In this document: positions 26,733 to 36,906 of the stretch, piece after piece
Numbering within the stretch: the first letter of the stretch is position 1
Layout of the letters: each line of letters opens with the position of its first letter
Made by a program: the position numbers and the translations under genes
The notes under the pieces: model-generated
Databases searched by the model: none
What the model was told of the DNA's origin: nothing
Seen by the model: the letters and a program-made list of their open reading frames with translations, nothing else
From: Pseudomonas sp.
Lineage (GTDB): Bacteria > Pseudomonadota > Gammaproteobacteria > Pseudomonadales > Pseudomonadaceae
NCBI GenBank assembly: GCA_022448005.1
Contig: JAKUTK010000039.1
Coordinates: 1 to 45,292 of the forward strand
Reading direction: 5' to 3'
Length of the DNA: 45,292 nt

Positions 26733-28532
26733 GTGAGCGACCTGAGTCATATCCGCAATTTTTCCATCATCGCGCACATCGATCATGGCAAGTCGACCCT
26801 GGCTGACCGTTTTATTCAGATGTGCGGCGGTCTGACCGAGCGTGAAATGAACGCTCAGGTGCTTGATTCGATGGACCTCGAGCGCGAACGAGGCATCACC
26901 ATCAAGGCGCACAGCGTCACGCTGTACTACAAAGCGAAGGATGGCAAAACTTATCAGCTGAACTTTATCGACACTCCGGGCCACGTGGACTTTACCTACG
27001 AGGTCAGCCGCTCGCTGGCCGCCTGTGAGGGTGCGTTGCTGGTGGTCGATGCGGGGCAGGGCGTAGAAGCGCAATCGGTAGCCAACTGTTACACGGCTAT
27101 TGAGCAGGGCTTGGAAGTCATGCCAGTGCTGAACAAGATGGACCTGCCTCAGGCCGACCCCGATAAGGTCAAGGACGAAATCGAACATATCATCGGCATC
27201 GATGCGACCGACGCAGTGGCGTGCAGCGCCAAAAGCGGCATGGGCGTAGACGATGTGCTTGAACGACTGGTGGCGGTCATTCCCCCTCCAACCGGCGAAA
27301 TTGATGCGCCGCTGCAGGCACTGATCATCGACTCCTGGTTCGACAACTATCTCGGTGTTGTCTCGCTGGTCCGTGTTCGCCATGGTCGGATCAAGAAGGG
27401 CGACAAGGTTCTGGTCAAATCCACCGGCAAGGTGCATCAGGTCGATAGTGTTGGCGTTTTCAACCCGAAACACACCAGCACGACTGATCTGAAAGCCGGT
27501 GAAGTGGGCTTCATCATTGCCGGTATCAAGGACATTCACGGTGCTCCAGTCGGTGACACGCTGACACTGTCAAATACGCCTGACGTTGAGATGCTGCCTG
27601 GTTTCAAGCGGGTCAAGCCGCAGGTCTATGCGGGCCTGTTTCCCGTAAGCTCGGACGACTTCGAAGACTTCCGTGAAGCGCTGCAAAAGCTAACGCTGAA
27701 CGATGCCGCGCTGCAATATGAACCCGAGAGTTCGGACGCCCTTGGGTTCGGCTTCCGTATCGGCTTCCTCGGCATGCTGCATATGGAAATCATCCAGGAG
27801 CGCCTCGAGCGCGAGTACGACCTGGACCTGATCACTACGGCACCGACCGTGGTCTATGAGCTGTTGTTGAAGAGCGGCGAGACTATTTATGTCGATAGCC
27901 CATCCAAGCTGCCCGATCTGTCTTCCATTGAAGACATGCGTGAACCTATCGTCCGGGCCAACATTCTTGTACCTCAAGAACATCTCGGCAGCGTTATTAC
28001 GCTTTGCGTCGAAAAGCGTGGCATCCAGCGCGACCTGCAGTTTCTCGGAACGCAGGTCCAGGTTCGCTATGACCTGCCTATGAGCGAAGTGGTACTCGAC
28101 TTCTTCGATCGTCTCAAATCAGTCAGTCGCGGGTACGCTTCGCTGGATTACAGCTTCGAATGCTTCCAGTCAGCCAATCTCACCCGTCTGGATATCCTGA
28201 TCAATGGTGACAAGGTCGACGCGCTAGCGCTGATCGTGCATCGCGACAATGCGCATTACAAAGGCCGAATCCTCGTCGAGAAGATGAAGGAACTGATTCC
28301 CAGACAGATGTTCGACGTGGCCATCCAGGCTGCCCTCGGCGGTCAGATCGTCGCGCGAAGCACAGTCAAAGCCTTGCGCAAGAACGTTCTGGCGAAGTGC
28401 TACGGCGGCGACGTGAGCCGTAAACGTAAGCTTCTTGAGAAGCAGAAGGCCGGTAAAAAGCGCATGAAGCAGGTCGGCAACGTGGAAATTCCGCAAGAAG
28501 CCTTCCTCGCAGTGCTCAAGGTAGATAGCTGA
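26733..28532 (+). CDS. lepA: Elongation factor 4 (LepA)
   Basis: LepA is a ribosome-dependent GTPase, described as back-translocating or acting in initiation and ribosome assembly. The 599 residues start at GTG ([20 protein letters not shown]). G motifs: [39 protein letters not shown] and CSAKSGMGV. The LepA-specific C-terminal domain ends [20 protein letters not shown]. It is followed 1 bp later by lepB, so the two are one operon as in most proteobacteria. Confidence 0.98.
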   Translation: MSDLSHIRNFSIIAHIDHGKSTLADRFIQMCGGLTEREMNAQVLDSMDLERERGITIKAHSVTLYYKAKDGKTYQLNFIDTPGHVDFTYEVSRSLAACEGALLVVDAGQGVEAQSVANCYTAIEQGLEVMPVLNKMDLPQADPDKVKDEIEHIIGIDATDAVACSAKSGMGVDDVLERLVAVIPPPTGEIDAPLQALIIDSWFDNYLGVVSLVRVRHGRIKKGDKVLVKSTGKVHQVDSVGVFNPKHTSTTDLKAGEVGFIIAGIKDIHGAPVGDTLTLSNTPDVEMLPGFKRVKPQVYAGLFPVSSDDFEDFREALQKLTLNDAALQYEPESSDALGFGFRIGFLGMLHMEIIQERLEREYDLDLITTAPTVVYELLLKSGETIYVDSPSKLPDLSSIEDMREPIVRANILVPQEHLGSVITLCVEKRGIQRDLQFLGTQVQVRYDLPMSEVVLDFFDRLKSVSRGYASLDYSFECFQSANLTRLDILINGDKVDALALIVHRDNAHYKGRILVEKMKELIPRQMFDVAIQAALGGQIVARSTVKALRKNVLAKCYGGDVSRKRKLLEKQKAGKKRMKQVGNVEIPQEAFLAVLKVDS

Positions 28533-28533
28533 T

Positions 28534-29388
28534 ATGTCGATCAACTTCCCGCTGTTGCTGGTCATTGCCGTTGCTGTGTGCGGTTTTCTGGCGTTGCTCG
28601 ATCTATTGGTGTTCGCACCTCGTCGTCGGGCTGCAATCGCTAACTACGAGGGCCAGACCGGGGAGCCTGATCAGTCCACGCTGGACGCTTTGAATAAAGA
28701 GCCGGTTCTGATCGAGTACGGCAAATCGTTTTTCCCAGTTCTCGCAATCGTGCTGGTATTGCGCTCGTTTCTGATCGAGCCGTTCCAGATTCCGTCGGGA
28801 TCAATGATTCCAACACTCGAGGTCGGCGATTTCATTCTGGTCAATAAGTTCGCCTATGGCATTCGGCTGCCGGTGGTTGACACCAAGATCATCGAAGTCA
28901 GTGATCCGCAGCGTGGCGATGTCATGGTGTTTCGTTATCCCAGCGATCCCAATATCAACTACATCAAGCGTGTCATTGGCCTGCCGGGCGATCTGGTTCG
29001 GTACAGCAGCGACAAGCGGCTGAGCATTAACGGCGAGCTGGTTCCTGAAATGCTTATTGGCGAAGAGCCCGGGAGTCTGGGCAGCGCCAAGCTCTACCAG
29101 GAAAAACTTGGCGAAGTGGAGCACTTGATTCGCAAGGAAATGGCCCGCTATCGGATCGAACCCAACCGCGAGTGGCGGGTTCCGGCTGGTCATTACTTCA
29201 TGATGGGTGACAACCGCGACAACTCCAATGACAGTCGCTACTGGCATGACGCGGCGATTCCGGCGGAACTAGCCGGCATGGTTCCGGACCGCAATATCGT
29301 CGGCAAGGCCTTCGCCGTATGGATGAGCTGGCCCGATCCGAAGTTCAGCAACCTGCCGCACTTTTCGCGCGTCGGATTGATTCACTAA
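28534..29388 (+). CDS. lepB: Signal peptidase I
   Basis: LepB cleaves signal peptides of exported proteins on the outer face of the inner membrane. The 284 residues have two N-terminal transmembrane segments (about 5-27 and 64-80). Catalytic Ser90 lies in QIPSGSMIPTLEVGDFILVN and Lys145 in INYIKRVIGLPGD. GHYFMMGDNRDNSNDSRYW is box E. All residues for a working Ser/Lys enzyme are present. Confidence 0.97.
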   Translation: MSINFPLLLVIAVAVCGFLALLDLLVFAPRRRAAIANYEGQTGEPDQSTLDALNKEPVLIEYGKSFFPVLAIVLVLRSFLIEPFQIPSGSMIPTLEVGDFILVNKFAYGIRLPVVDTKIIEVSDPQRGDVMVFRYPSDPNINYIKRVIGLPGDLVRYSSDKRLSINGELVPEMLIGEEPGSLGSAKLYQEKLGEVEHLIRKEMARYRIEPNREWRVPAGHYFMMGDNRDNSNDSRYWHDAAIPAELAGMVPDRNIVGKAFAVWMSWPDPKFSNLPHFSRVGLIH

Positions 29389-29477
29389 GTCTGTGAATCA
29401 GAGCCCGGTTCCAGCGAGCCGGACCGTTATATTTGCACAGCCCCGATCCGCGGGTAACGTACGACATAGAGGTCGAC

Positions 29478-29855
29478 ATGAGTTTCGCTCGTTCGCAAAA
29501 AGGGCTGTCCATGCTGAGCTGGATCATGGTGCTGGCACTGGTGGCGTTTTTTGCCAGTACCGCATTCAAGATGCTGCCGCATTACTTCGACTATATGTCG
29601 ATGGACAAGATCATCTCCGGGGTCGAAAGTGACAAGGCCGCAGACATCCGCACCGTACGAGACTTTTACAGCCATGTACGCAAGGGCATGGATGTTAACG
29701 GCATCCGCGATCTGAACCTCGAAGAGGCGCTGAAGGTCGTGATTGAAAACAACGAGTTCAAGGTGCACTTGGACTATGAAAAACGCGAGCCCCTGATCCG
29801 TAATCTCGATCTGGTGGCGAACTTCGATAAAGAATATCGCCTAAGGATGCCGTGA
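29478..29855 (+). CDS. DUF4845 membrane protein
   Basis: The 125-residue protein has one N-terminal transmembrane helix (about 9-31, [20 protein letters not shown]) preceded by a basic end (MSFARSQKG), resembling a pilin-like leader. The DUF4845 core includes [17 protein letters not shown] and [20 protein letters not shown]. Function is unknown. It sits between lepB and rnc, as in P. aeruginosa (PA0769 from memory), with its stop overlapping the rnc GTG by 4 bp. The ATG at 29478 has a GAGGT upstream; an earlier ATG at 29433 is less likely. Confidence 0.85.
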   Translation: MSFARSQKGLSMLSWIMVLALVAFFASTAFKMLPHYFDYMSMDKIISGVESDKAADIRTVRDFYSHVRKGMDVNGIRDLNLEEALKVVIENNEFKVHLDYEKREPLIRNLDLVANFDKEYRLRMP

Positions 29856-30541
29856 GCACTTCGTTAGCCCGTCTCGAGCGTAGGCTCGGATACCAATTCA
29901 AGGACCAGGAGCTGATGCTCCTGGCACTGACCCATCGCAGCTATGCCGGACGCAATAATGAGCGTCTGGAGTTTTTGGGCGATGCCATTCTCAACTTCAT
30001 CGCTGGCGAGGCGTTATTCAACCATTTTCCTCAGGCTAAGGAAGGGCAGTTGTCGCGCCTTCGGGCACGCCTGGTTAAAGGTGAAACGCTTGCTGTACTT
30101 GCTCGCGGGTTTGAACTCGGTGAATACCTGCGGCTCGGCTCCGGTGAGCTGAAGAGTGGTGGTTTCCGCCGCGAGTCGATTCTCGCCGATACGCTGGAAG
30201 CCCTGATTGGCGCCATCTATCTCGATGCCGGCATGGAGGCGGCGCGTGACCGCGTGCTGGCCTGGCTTGCCAACGAGCTCGAAGGGCTTACGCTGGTTGA
30301 TACGAACAAGGATCCGAAGACTCGGTTGCAGGAGTTTTTGCAATCGCGGGCATGCGAATTGCCCAAGTATGAAGTCGCGGCGATTCAAGGGGACCCACAT
30401 TGCCGGACCTTCTTCGTCGAGTGCCAGGTGTCGCTGTTGCACGACAAAACACAAGGGCAGGGCGCCAGCCGGCGTATTGCCGAACAGGTTGCCGCTGCCT
30501 CGGCACTGATAGCGCTGGGTGTGGAGAACGGTAATGACTGA
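29852..30541 (+). CDS. rnc: Ribonuclease III
   Basis: RNase III cuts double-stranded RNA, including rRNA precursors. The 229-residue protein starts at GTG overlapping the upstream stop. The catalytic signature is [16 protein letters not shown] with Asp44 and acidic partners. The C-terminal double-stranded RNA-binding domain runs from [20 protein letters not shown] to the end ([20 protein letters not shown]). It overlaps era by 8 bp, the standard rnc-era pair. Confidence 0.97.
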   Translation: MSTSLARLERRLGYQFKDQELMLLALTHRSYAGRNNERLEFLGDAILNFIAGEALFNHFPQAKEGQLSRLRARLVKGETLAVLARGFELGEYLRLGSGELKSGGFRRESILADTLEALIGAIYLDAGMEAARDRVLAWLANELEGLTLVDTNKDPKTRLQEFLQSRACELPKYEVAAIQGDPHCRTFFVECQVSLLHDKTQGQGASRRIAEQVAAASALIALGVENGND

Positions 30542-31445
30542 AGAACGAGTGGAAGCTGAAGAAATCACCCGCTGCGGCTATGTAGCCATTGTCGGAAGGC
30601 CCAATGTGGGTAAGTCGACCCTGCTTAATCATGTCTTGGGCCAAAAGCTCGCGATCACCTCGCGCAAGCCGCAGACAACCCGTCACAACATGCTCGGGAT
30701 CAAGACCGAGGGCGCCGTCCAGGCGGTCTATGTCGATACCCCCGGTCTTCACAAGAATGGCGAGACGGCGCTGAACCGCTATATGAACCGCACCGCCTCT
30801 TCAGCCTTGAAGGATGTCGATGTTGTCGTCTTCGTGGTTGATCGCACACGCTGGACTGATGAGGATCAGCTGGTGCTCGAGCGTGTTCAGTATGTCGAAG
30901 GTCCGGTCATCGTTGCGGTGAACAAGACCGATCGTGTCGAGGACAAGGGCGAGTTGCTGCCGCATTTCGAATGGTTGGCTCAACAACTGCCCCGAGCAGA
31001 GATTGTGCCTATCTCCGCCCAGCACGGGCAGAATCTGGATGTATTTGAGAAGCTGGTGGCCTCCCACCTGCCCGAGGGCGAGCACTTCTTCCCCGAAGAC
31101 CAGATCACCGACCGCAGCAGCCGTTTCCTGGCCGCAGAGCTGGTGCGTGAAAAGATCATGCGTCAACTCGGCGCCGAGGTGCCTTACCAGATCACCGTCG
31201 AGATTGAGGATTTCAAGCAGCAGGGCCATGTGCTGCATATCCATGCGCTGATTCTGGTAGAGCGCGACGGCCAGAAGAAGATCATCATTGGCGACAAGGG
31301 CGAGCGCATCAAGCGCATTGGCCAGGAGGCGCGCAAGGACATGGAGGTGCTATTCGACTCCAAGGTCATGCTCAATCTCTGGGTGAAAGTGAAGAGCGGC
31401 TGGTCCGATGACGAGCGTGCACTGCACTCGCTCGGCTATAGCTGA
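30534..31445 (+). CDS. era: GTPase Era
   Basis: Era binds 16S rRNA and couples 30S subunit maturation to GTP. From the ATG at 30534 it has 303 residues. G1 is [15 protein letters not shown] (21-28 core), G2 around [10 protein letters not shown]3 DTPGLH, G4 NKTDRVEDK and G5 SAQ. The KH RNA-binding domain includes [20 protein letters not shown]. Length and order are typical. Confidence 0.98.
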   Translation: MTEERVEAEEITRCGYVAIVGRPNVGKSTLLNHVLGQKLAITSRKPQTTRHNMLGIKTEGAVQAVYVDTPGLHKNGETALNRYMNRTASSALKDVDVVVFVVDRTRWTDEDQLVLERVQYVEGPVIVAVNKTDRVEDKGELLPHFEWLAQQLPRAEIVPISAQHGQNLDVFEKLVASHLPEGEHFFPEDQITDRSSRFLAAELVREKIMRQLGAEVPYQITVEIEDFKQQGHVLHIHALILVERDGQKKIIIGDKGERIKRIGQEARKDMEVLFDSKVMLNLWVKVKSGWSDDERALHSLGYS

Positions 31446-31464
31446 CGCAAATGCTGCGACACCT

Positions 31465-31495
31465 GCCCGACTGCCGCAGCCTTCAGCGGTCGGGC
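31465..31495. other. Hairpin in era-recO spacer
   Basis: GCCCGA (31465-31470) pairs with TCGGGC (31490-31495), and CCGC (31474-31477) with GCGG (31486-31489), leaving a 3-nt bulge and an 8-nt loop. It lies 20 bp after era. There is no T-run, so it is probably an mRNA structure rather than a terminator. Confidence 0.35.
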
Positions 31496-31535
31496 AACCG
31501 ACATTCGTTCCGTCTCTGCACGTGACCTGCCTCCC

Positions 31536-32228
31536 ATGACCGCTCAAACCGCTTTTGTGCTGCACAGTCGGCCCTACCGTGAAAGCAGCGCGCTTGTGGA
31601 TTTCTTCACGCCTGAAGGGCGGCTGCGGGCAGTGTTGCGCGGTGCACGCGGCAAGGCGGGCACGCTGGCGCGTCCCTTCGTGCCACTCGAGGTCGAGTTT
31701 CGTGGTCGCGGGGATCTGAAAAGCGTCGGTCGGCTGGACAGTGCCGGCCTGGCCTACTGGCTCGATGGCAACGCGCTATTCAGTGGCATGTACCTGAACG
31801 AATTGCTGATCCGATTGCTGCCGGCCGAAGACGCTCATCCCGCCATGTTCGATCACTATGCTGCAACCTTGCCGGCGCTGGCGGCTAAACGACCGCTGGA
31901 GCCGATTCTTCGTTCGTTCGAATGGCGATTGCTGACCGAGCTTGGTTATGGCTTTGCCCTGGAACGGGATGTGGCTGGCCAGCCCATCGCTGGCGACGGC
32001 CTTTATCGTTTGCTTCCAGAGACCGGGCTGGAGCCTGTCGGTCACTTTCAGCCGGGTCTGTTCAATGGCGCGGAACTCCTGGCCATGGCAGAGGCCGATT
32101 GGAGTGTGCCGGGGGCTTTGGCCGCCGCAAAGAGACTCATGCGTCAGGCGTTGGCGCCGCATCTGGGCGGTCGACCATTGGTTAGCCGCGAACTGTTCAT
32201 GAACATCAAGGAGGTCCCGCGTGACTGA
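31536..32228 (+). CDS. recO: DNA repair protein RecO
   Basis: RecO loads RecA on gapped DNA with RecF and RecR. The 230-residue protein has an N-terminal OB fold ([25 protein letters not shown]-like [20 protein letters not shown]), followed by the helical domain with [20 protein letters not shown]. No zinc-finger cysteines are seen, normal for gammaproteobacterial RecO. It starts 90 bp after era and overlaps pdxJ by 8 bp. Confidence 0.95.
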   Translation: MTAQTAFVLHSRPYRESSALVDFFTPEGRLRAVLRGARGKAGTLARPFVPLEVEFRGRGDLKSVGRLDSAGLAYWLDGNALFSGMYLNELLIRLLPAEDAHPAMFDHYAATLPALAAKRPLEPILRSFEWRLLTELGYGFALERDVAGQPIAGDGLYRLLPETGLEPVGHFQPGLFNGAELLAMAEADWSVPGALAAAKRLMRQALAPHLGGRPLVSRELFMNIKEVPRD

Positions 32229-32967
32229 AGCGAATCGAATCCTGCTCGGCGTCAATGTTGATCATGTCGCCACCCTGCGACAGGCGCGTGGTACCCGCTA
32301 CCCTGACCCAGTCAAGGCTGCGCTGGATGCCGAGGAGGCCGGGGCCGACGGCATTACGGTACACCTGCGCGAAGATCGTCGGCACATCCAGGAGCGTGAC
32401 GTGCTGATGATGAAGGATGCGCTGCAGACGCGGATGAACTTCGAGATGGGAGTCACCGAAGCGATGCTGGCATTTGCCGAGCAATTGCGGCCCGAACACG
32501 TTTGCCTAGTGCCCGAAACACGACAAGAGCTCACCACCGAGGGCGGTCTGGATGTCGCGGGGCAAGAAGCGCGGATTCGGGAAGCGGTCAACCGCCTGGC
32601 CGCTTGCGGTGCTGAGGTGTCGCTCTTCATAGACGCCGATCCTCGTCAGATTGAAGCGGCTGCTCGTGTGGGAGCACCGGCGATCGAGCTGCACACCGGC
32701 CGTTACGCCGATGCGCACGGCGTGGCCGAACGGGCCTGCGAGCTTGCCCGCATTCGCGACGGTGTCGAGTCCGGCTTGAGCCATGGGCTGATCGTCAATG
32801 CTGGCCATGGTCTGCATTACCACAATGCCGAAGCGATCGCCGCGATTCGTGGCATCAACGAGCTGAACATCGGCCATGCGCTAGTTGCCCATGCGTTATT
32901 CGTCGGTTTCAAGCAGGCCGTCAAGGAAATGAAGCACCTGATCCTCACCGCCGCAGCTCGCGGCTGA
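32221..32967 (+). CDS. pdxJ: Pyridoxine 5'-phosphate synthase
   Basis: PdxJ condenses 3-amino-2-oxopropyl phosphate with deoxyxylulose phosphate to form pyridoxine phosphate. The 248-residue TIM barrel starts at GTG with AGGAGG just upstream. Motifs: [64 protein letters not shown], and the phosphate loop region [12 protein letters not shown]. It is the last gene of the lepA-pdxJ run. Confidence 0.97.
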   Translation: MTEANRILLGVNVDHVATLRQARGTRYPDPVKAALDAEEAGADGITVHLREDRRHIQERDVLMMKDALQTRMNFEMGVTEAMLAFAEQLRPEHVCLVPETRQELTTEGGLDVAGQEARIREAVNRLAACGAEVSLFIDADPRQIEAAARVGAPAIELHTGRYADAHGVAERACELARIRDGVESGLSHGLIVNAGHGLHYHNAEAIAAIRGINELNIGHALVAHALFVGFKQAVKEMKHLILTAAARG

Positions 32968-32970
32968 TAA

Positions 32971-33005
32971 CGCTAGGTGACTCGCTTGAGGCGGGTCACC
33001 TAGCG
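32971..33005. terminator. Hairpin between pdxJ and the DUF2905 gene
   Basis: CGCTAGGTGAC (32971-32981) pairs perfectly with GTCACCTAGCG (32995-33005) around a 13-nt loop. It includes the stop codon of the convergent minus-strand gene. No T-run is present, so termination strength is doubtful. Confidence 0.55.
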
Positions 33006-33206
33006 CTTGAACAGGTTCACCAGTACGGTCAGCACAACGCTCAGCACAATCATCGACGTGATCGGAATGTACGTCTTGCTGCGCTCTGATTCGAGGCGAA
33101 TGTCGCCGGGCAGCTTGCCGAACCAGCTCAGCAGGCCGGGCGCGTAGTGAAGGACAACGCCGAGCAACAGCAATACGACGCCTGCGCCGATCAACCATTT
33201 AGCCAT
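33000..33206 (-). CDS. DUF2905 small membrane protein
   Basis: The 68-residue protein has two transmembrane helices (about 4-27 and 47-66) around the conserved loop WFGKLPGDIRLESERSKTYI, which defines DUF2905. The function is unknown. Its stop codon lies within the arm of the hairpin shared with pdxJ. It is likely real because the family motif is complete. Confidence 0.88.
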   Translation of the reverse strand: MAKWLIGAGVVLLLLGVVLHYAPGLLSWFGKLPGDIRLESERSKTYIPITSMIVLSVVLTVLVNLFKR

Positions 33207-33243
33207 TTCCGTTCCCCGCCCGCGCGTTCACTTGTTCTGCTCA

Positions 33244-34143
33244 TCAGTGGTATGCCGCAAAGGCCGCCACTACGTGCTGCGATAGCACTTTCACCGGCTC
33301 GCTGCATTGTGCGGCGCTTAGCAACTTGATCTGGTATTCCCCGAGTGCTGGCAGGTCGGCGTCTTCGTCCAGCCGTCTGAGTGGTGGCCTGACCAAGCTC
33401 AGCGGGTAGGGCGCAACGGCGAGATCGGCAACCATGGCAGCCTCCTGTCCAGCGCATTGCTCGCTGGAATAGGCGATGCGGTAACTGCGACCGACACGGT
33501 CGAGTGCATCCAGAGCCTGGCGGCGCCAGGCACATTCGGCGCTGGCTAGCGCCAGCGGCAACGGGTTGCGCCTCATCGCGACGCCACCCGCCCGACCGGC
33601 CCAGACCAGTGGCTCACGGTGGACTACCTCGCCGCGGGCATCGTCCTGACCAAGATTTCCAACACTGATCAAGGCTACATCCAGCTCTCCAGCGTCGATT
33701 CGCTGGATCATGTCGACGCTGCGCCCGACCGACACGTTCACCTCGATGCCGGGATGCGTCCGCGCGAAGAGTGACAAGAGTCCCGGCAGGATATGCGTGC
33801 CGATGTCGGCTGGCGCGCCGAAGCGCACCTGGCCACTCAGGCTCGGCTTGATGAAAGCGCCCACGGCTTCTTCGTTTAGCTTGAGCAGGCGCCGAGCGTA
33901 GCTGAGGAGTCGCTCGCCCTCAGTGGTCAGGGCAACGCGCCGGGCCTCTCGGCTGAACAAGGCGCAGCCTAGCGTGGTTTCCAGACGTTTGATCTGCATG
34001 CTGACGGCGGATGTAGTGCGGAAAATCTGAGCGGCCGTGCGGGTAAAGCTGCCGCTTTCTGCGATGGATACGAAGGTGCGCAGCACATCCATCTCGAGTA
34101 AGGGCATGGCGGATTGCAGCAGTCGTTCAGGCATGCCGGACAT
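33244..34143 (-). CDS. LysR-family transcriptional regulator (LrhA-like)
   Basis: This regulator has 299 residues from the ATG at 34143 (MSGMPERLL); AAGGG is 7 nt upstream, while the ATG at 34158 has no site. The N-terminal winged helix-turn-helix is LRTFVSIAESGSFTRTAAQI, then TTSAVSMQIKRLETTLG. The effector domain follows with VRFGAPADIGTHILPGLLSL. The helix resembles the LrhA/HexA subgroup, which often controls motility or virulence; that subgroup call is tentative. It is divergent from a DUF1127-like gene across about 147 bp, the classic layout for a LysR target. Confidence 0.88.
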   Translation of the reverse strand: MSGMPERLLQSAMPLLEMDVLRTFVSIAESGSFTRTAAQIFRTTSAVSMQIKRLETTLGCALFSREARRVALTTEGERLLSYARRLLKLNEEAVGAFIKPSLSGQVRFGAPADIGTHILPGLLSLFARTHPGIEVNVSVGRSVDMIQRIDAGELDVALISVGNLGQDDARGEVVHREPLVWAGRAGGVAMRRNPLPLALASAECAWRRQALDALDRVGRSYRIAYSSEQCAGQEAAMVADLAVAPYPLSLVRPPLRRLDEDADLPALGEYQIKLLSAAQCSEPVKVLSQHVVAAFAAYH

Positions 34144-34255
34144 AGGTTGACCCTTCAATATTTCTTAAGCGAGGGTTCTATTCTAGTCGTTTGTTTGAAG
34201 TGTCAACGAGGCTCAGTCTGGTTCTGTCGACATCAAGTCGTCGGCAGACAACGGG

Positions 34256-34267
34256 TGCATTAATGCA
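34256..34267. promoter_or_regulatory. Operator-like palindrome before the DUF1127-like gene
   Basis: TGCATTAATGCA is a perfect 12-bp palindrome, extended by GGG on the left and, after one unpaired T, CCC on the right. It ends 23 bp before the ATG at 34291, a position suited to repression or initiation control. Whether the divergent LysR protein or another factor binds it is unknown. Confidence 0.5.
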
Positions 34268-34290
34268 TCCCTTCTAGCCAGGAGCATCTG

Positions 34291-34575
34291 ATGAACTGTA
34301 CAGAAGAGCAGTTGAAGCGTGATCGATCAGCGGGAAGGCGTGAACCGTCCATGCCTGACGTGTATCTACCCGCGATGTGGCCGGTGGAGATGCACGCGTT
34401 AGCGCTCGACTGGTTCAAAGCATGGCGTAAGCGCCGCTTGTATCAGCGTCTACTTCGCCTCAGCGACAGGCAGCTGCGCTTGCGTGACCTCAGCCGCCGC
34501 CTTCTGCTGGCGAAGGTTTCGACGCCATTGCGGCAAATCGTGCAAGAACAGCGAAACGGGCGGGCTCGGCGTTAA
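34291..34575 (+). CDS. Small basic DUF1127-like protein
   Basis: The 94-residue protein is strongly basic. The core [20 protein letters not shown] and [10 protein letters not shown] resembles DUF1127, whose members have W-x-R-R-R-x-x-R-x-L-x-x-L-S-D-R-x-L-x-D-I-G-L-S-R. The final Ile-Gly is not conserved here, so membership is tentative. DUF1127 proteins in other bacteria include small RNA-binding or metabolism-related regulators. The start has CAGGAG 8 nt upstream. The 3' end overlaps the convergent cmoB stop by 4 bp. Confidence 0.7.
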   Translation: MNCTEEQLKRDRSAGRREPSMPDVYLPAMWPVEMHALALDWFKAWRKRRLYQRLLRLSDRQLRLRDLSRRLLLAKVSTPLRQIVQEQRNGRARR

Positions 34576-35534
34576 GGCTTACGGGCGATCATCACGGCGC
34601 GCATCGGTGCGGGGAGACCTTCGATGGTCTTGCTGTGATCCTGCGGGTCGAGGAACTCGGGGAGCGACTGATAGCGCATCCAGTCGGTGCTGCGCTGCTC
34701 CTCGACGCTGGTGATGCTGACATCCACGCAGCGCACATCGACGAATCCGGCGCGGCGCAGCCAGCATTCCAGCGCGGCTACCGATGGCAGGAACCAGACG
34801 TTGCGCATCTGCGCATAGCGGTCTTCGGGAACCAGAGCGGTGTGCTCGTTTCCGTCAACCACCAGCGTTTCCAAGACCAGTTCGCCACCCTTGATCAGGC
34901 AGTCCTTCAGGTCCAGCAGATGATCGACAGGCGAGCGCCGATGGTAGAGCACGCCCATGGAGAACACGGTTTCGAAGCCTTCGAGCTTGCTCGGCAGCTC
35001 CTCCAGCGCCATCGGCAAATGCCAGACCGGCAGCGCATCGAGGTAGCGCTTCATGGCGTGGAACTGGCAGAAGAACAGCCAGTTCGGATCGATACCGACA
35101 ACCGAGTCGGCGCCCGCACCGAGCATGCGCCACATGTAATAGCCGTTGCCGCAGCCGACATCGAGGATGCGCTTGCCGGTCAGGTCCAGGTGCGGGGAAA
35201 CGCGGTCCCACTTCCAATCCGAGCGCCATTCGGTGTCGACATGCACGCCGAACACATCGAAGGGCCCTTTGCGCCAAGGCGACAGGCCGAACAGAGCATC
35301 GTGTGTGATGGCACGTGTGGCCTCGTCGCAGTCGGACTCCAGCCGGAAGGCCTCACGTAGCTCTACCCCACTAGGCTGGATATCAGGCAGTGCTTCGACG
35401 GCACGGCGCCAGCGCGGCAAGTCGCCGTGGCCAATGGCGAGTTTGGCGTCGAGTTGCGCTTGCAGGCCGTTGGCCCAGGCCGCCAGCGGGGTGCCGGCCA
35501 GGCGCCAGGCGAGGGGAGTCAGGTCGAGATTCAT
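34572..35534 (-). CDS. cmoB: tRNA U34 carboxymethyltransferase
   Basis: CmoB transfers a carboxymethyl group from carboxy-SAM (made by CmoA) to 5-hydroxyuridine at tRNA position 34, forming cmo5U. From the ATG at 35534 ([14 protein letters not shown]) it has 320 residues, the usual length. Key segments: [23 protein letters not shown] motif [21 protein letters not shown] and [20 protein letters not shown]. It overlaps cmoA as ATGA, so the two enzymes are made together. Confidence 0.96.
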   Translation of the reverse strand: MNLDLTPLAWRLAGTPLAAWANGLQAQLDAKLAIGHGDLPRWRRAVEALPDIQPSGVELREAFRLESDCDEATRAITHDALFGLSPWRKGPFDVFGVHVDTEWRSDWKWDRVSPHLDLTGKRILDVGCGNGYYMWRMLGAGADSVVGIDPNWLFFCQFHAMKRYLDALPVWHLPMALEELPSKLEGFETVFSMGVLYHRRSPVDHLLDLKDCLIKGGELVLETLVVDGNEHTALVPEDRYAQMRNVWFLPSVAALECWLRRAGFVDVRCVDVSITSVEEQRSTDWMRYQSLPEFLDPQDHSKTIEGLPAPMRAVMIARKP

Positions 35535-36274
35535 GGCAGGGCAATCAGGGAGGCAAAATTCAGGCATTGGAACCAGGGCACGACTTTGGAAAAACCGGCG
35601 TCCAGCAATCGCTGGCGATGGGTTTCCAGGCTGTCGGGTTTCATCACGTTCTCGATGGCGCTGCGTTTCTGCGCAATTTCCAGCTCGCTGTAGCCATTGG
35701 CACGCTTGAAGGCGATATGCAGCTCCGTCAGCAGATCCTGTTCCTGGTCGTCTTCGAAGCGCAGCTTTTCCGAGAGAATCAGCGCGCCGCTCGGCACCAG
35801 CGCCTGGCGAATGGCGCTGAGCAGCTCAGGCCGCTGTTCCGGTGGGATGAACTGCAGGGTGAAGTTGAGGGCGACCAGCGAGGCGGGATGGAACTGGAGA
35901 GCGAGCACGTCGGCTTCGATCACTTCAACCGGGAGCAGCTCCTGAAACATCGAATCCTGCCCGTGCAGATACTCACGGCAGCGCTCGACCATCGCCGCAG
36001 AGTTATCAACGGCAATCACGTGACATTTATCGGTCTTGACGTGCCGACGCAACGCTTGTGTCACCGCACCCAGCGAGCAGCCGAGGTCATACAGGCAGGT
36101 GTTCGGCTGGGCGAATTGCGCCGCCAGCACGCCGATGTTCTCGACGATGGTGGGGTAGCCCGGCACCGAGCGCTTGATCATGTCGGGAAACACCCGCACG
36201 ACGTCTTCGTTGAAGACGAAGTCCTGGGGCTGGGCAAGGGGGTGGGCGAACAGGCGATCGGGTTCGTGGCTCAC
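35531..36274 (-). CDS. cmoA: Carboxy-S-adenosyl-L-methionine synthase
   Basis: CmoA makes carboxy-SAM from SAM and prephenate, the donor for CmoB. The 247 residues show [20 protein letters not shown], the SAM motif [37 protein letters not shown] and the late segment [20 protein letters not shown]. It is first gene of cmoA-cmoB. From memory P. aeruginosa keeps this pair elsewhere, so its place next to icp and asrA seems to be a local rearrangement. Confidence 0.96.
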   Translation of the reverse strand: MSHEPDRLFAHPLAQPQDFVFNEDVVRVFPDMIKRSVPGYPTIVENIGVLAAQFAQPNTCLYDLGCSLGAVTQALRRHVKTDKCHVIAVDNSAAMVERCREYLHGQDSMFQELLPVEVIEADVLALQFHPASLVALNFTLQFIPPEQRPELLSAIRQALVPSGALILSEKLRFEDDQEQDLLTELHIAFKRANGYSELEIAQKRSAIENVMKPDSLETHRQRLLDAGFSKVVPWFQCLNFASLIALP

Positions 36275-36370
36275 GGCGGCGTCTGGGCAGGCTGAAAAAC
36301 AGGGGCAGCATTGTAGCGGAAAGCCGCACCGATGGCCGTGCCCGAGTGGACGGCCGGTGCCCGTTCCCGG

Positions 36371-36763
36371 CTATTCGACTTCGATGCGGCAGTCGAACAG
36401 CCCGGCCGGTTCGGCGTCGGCTTCCCAGGGGCGCTGGTAGGTGAGGTAGAGGCGGCCGCTGCCGGCCTCGGCCGCCTGGAAGCGCCAGGTAGACAGGCCA
36501 TCGCCGCCAATGACGTCGCTTTCGGGCGAGCTGAACACTTCCGGGCCGAGGCTTTTCAGTTGTTCGCTCGAAACCTCGAGCAGGCTCCAGCGATAACCCG
36601 TGGTGGGATTGCTTGGCAGGCTCAGGATCAGCATCTGGCCGGGCTGCAAGGTCAGCGGACAGTCAGCATCATCGCTCAGCGCGATACTGCTGGACGGGCC
36701 ACTGGCGCAGCCGGCAAGCAGGAGCAAAGGGGCGAACGACGACAGCACGCGGGTTACGGACAT
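36371..36763 (-). CDS. icp: Chagasin-type cysteine-protease inhibitor lipoprotein
   Basis: This is a family I42 inhibitor of papain-like cysteine proteases. From the ATG at 36763 (MSVTRVLSS) it has 130 residues with a lipobox (LLLLAGCASG, Cys19), so the mature protein is lipid-anchored, probably in the periplasm. The inhibitory loop NPTTGYRW (52-59) is intact; the second loop GGDGLSTWRF and third YQRPWEADAEP are visible. From memory P. aeruginosa icp (PA0778) also lies next to asrA. No cysteine protease is encoded in this window. Confidence 0.88.
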   Translation of the reverse strand: MSVTRVLSSFAPLLLLAGCASGPSSSIALSDDADCPLTLQPGQMLILSLPSNPTTGYRWSLLEVSSEQLKSLGPEVFSSPESDVIGGDGLSTWRFQAAEAGSGRLYLTYQRPWEADAEPAGLFDCRIEVE

Positions 36764-36906
36764 AGGCGACCGACTCAAACAAGGGAAAGGAAACGCTCGG
36801 GCGTCGGTTGAACCATAAGACCCGCAGACGCGCGCGTAAAGCCATTCTCTGCTGGCCGAGGGTCCGGGCAGCGGGGCCGTGGTGTAGGGTTCACGGCCCC
36901 GCATTG

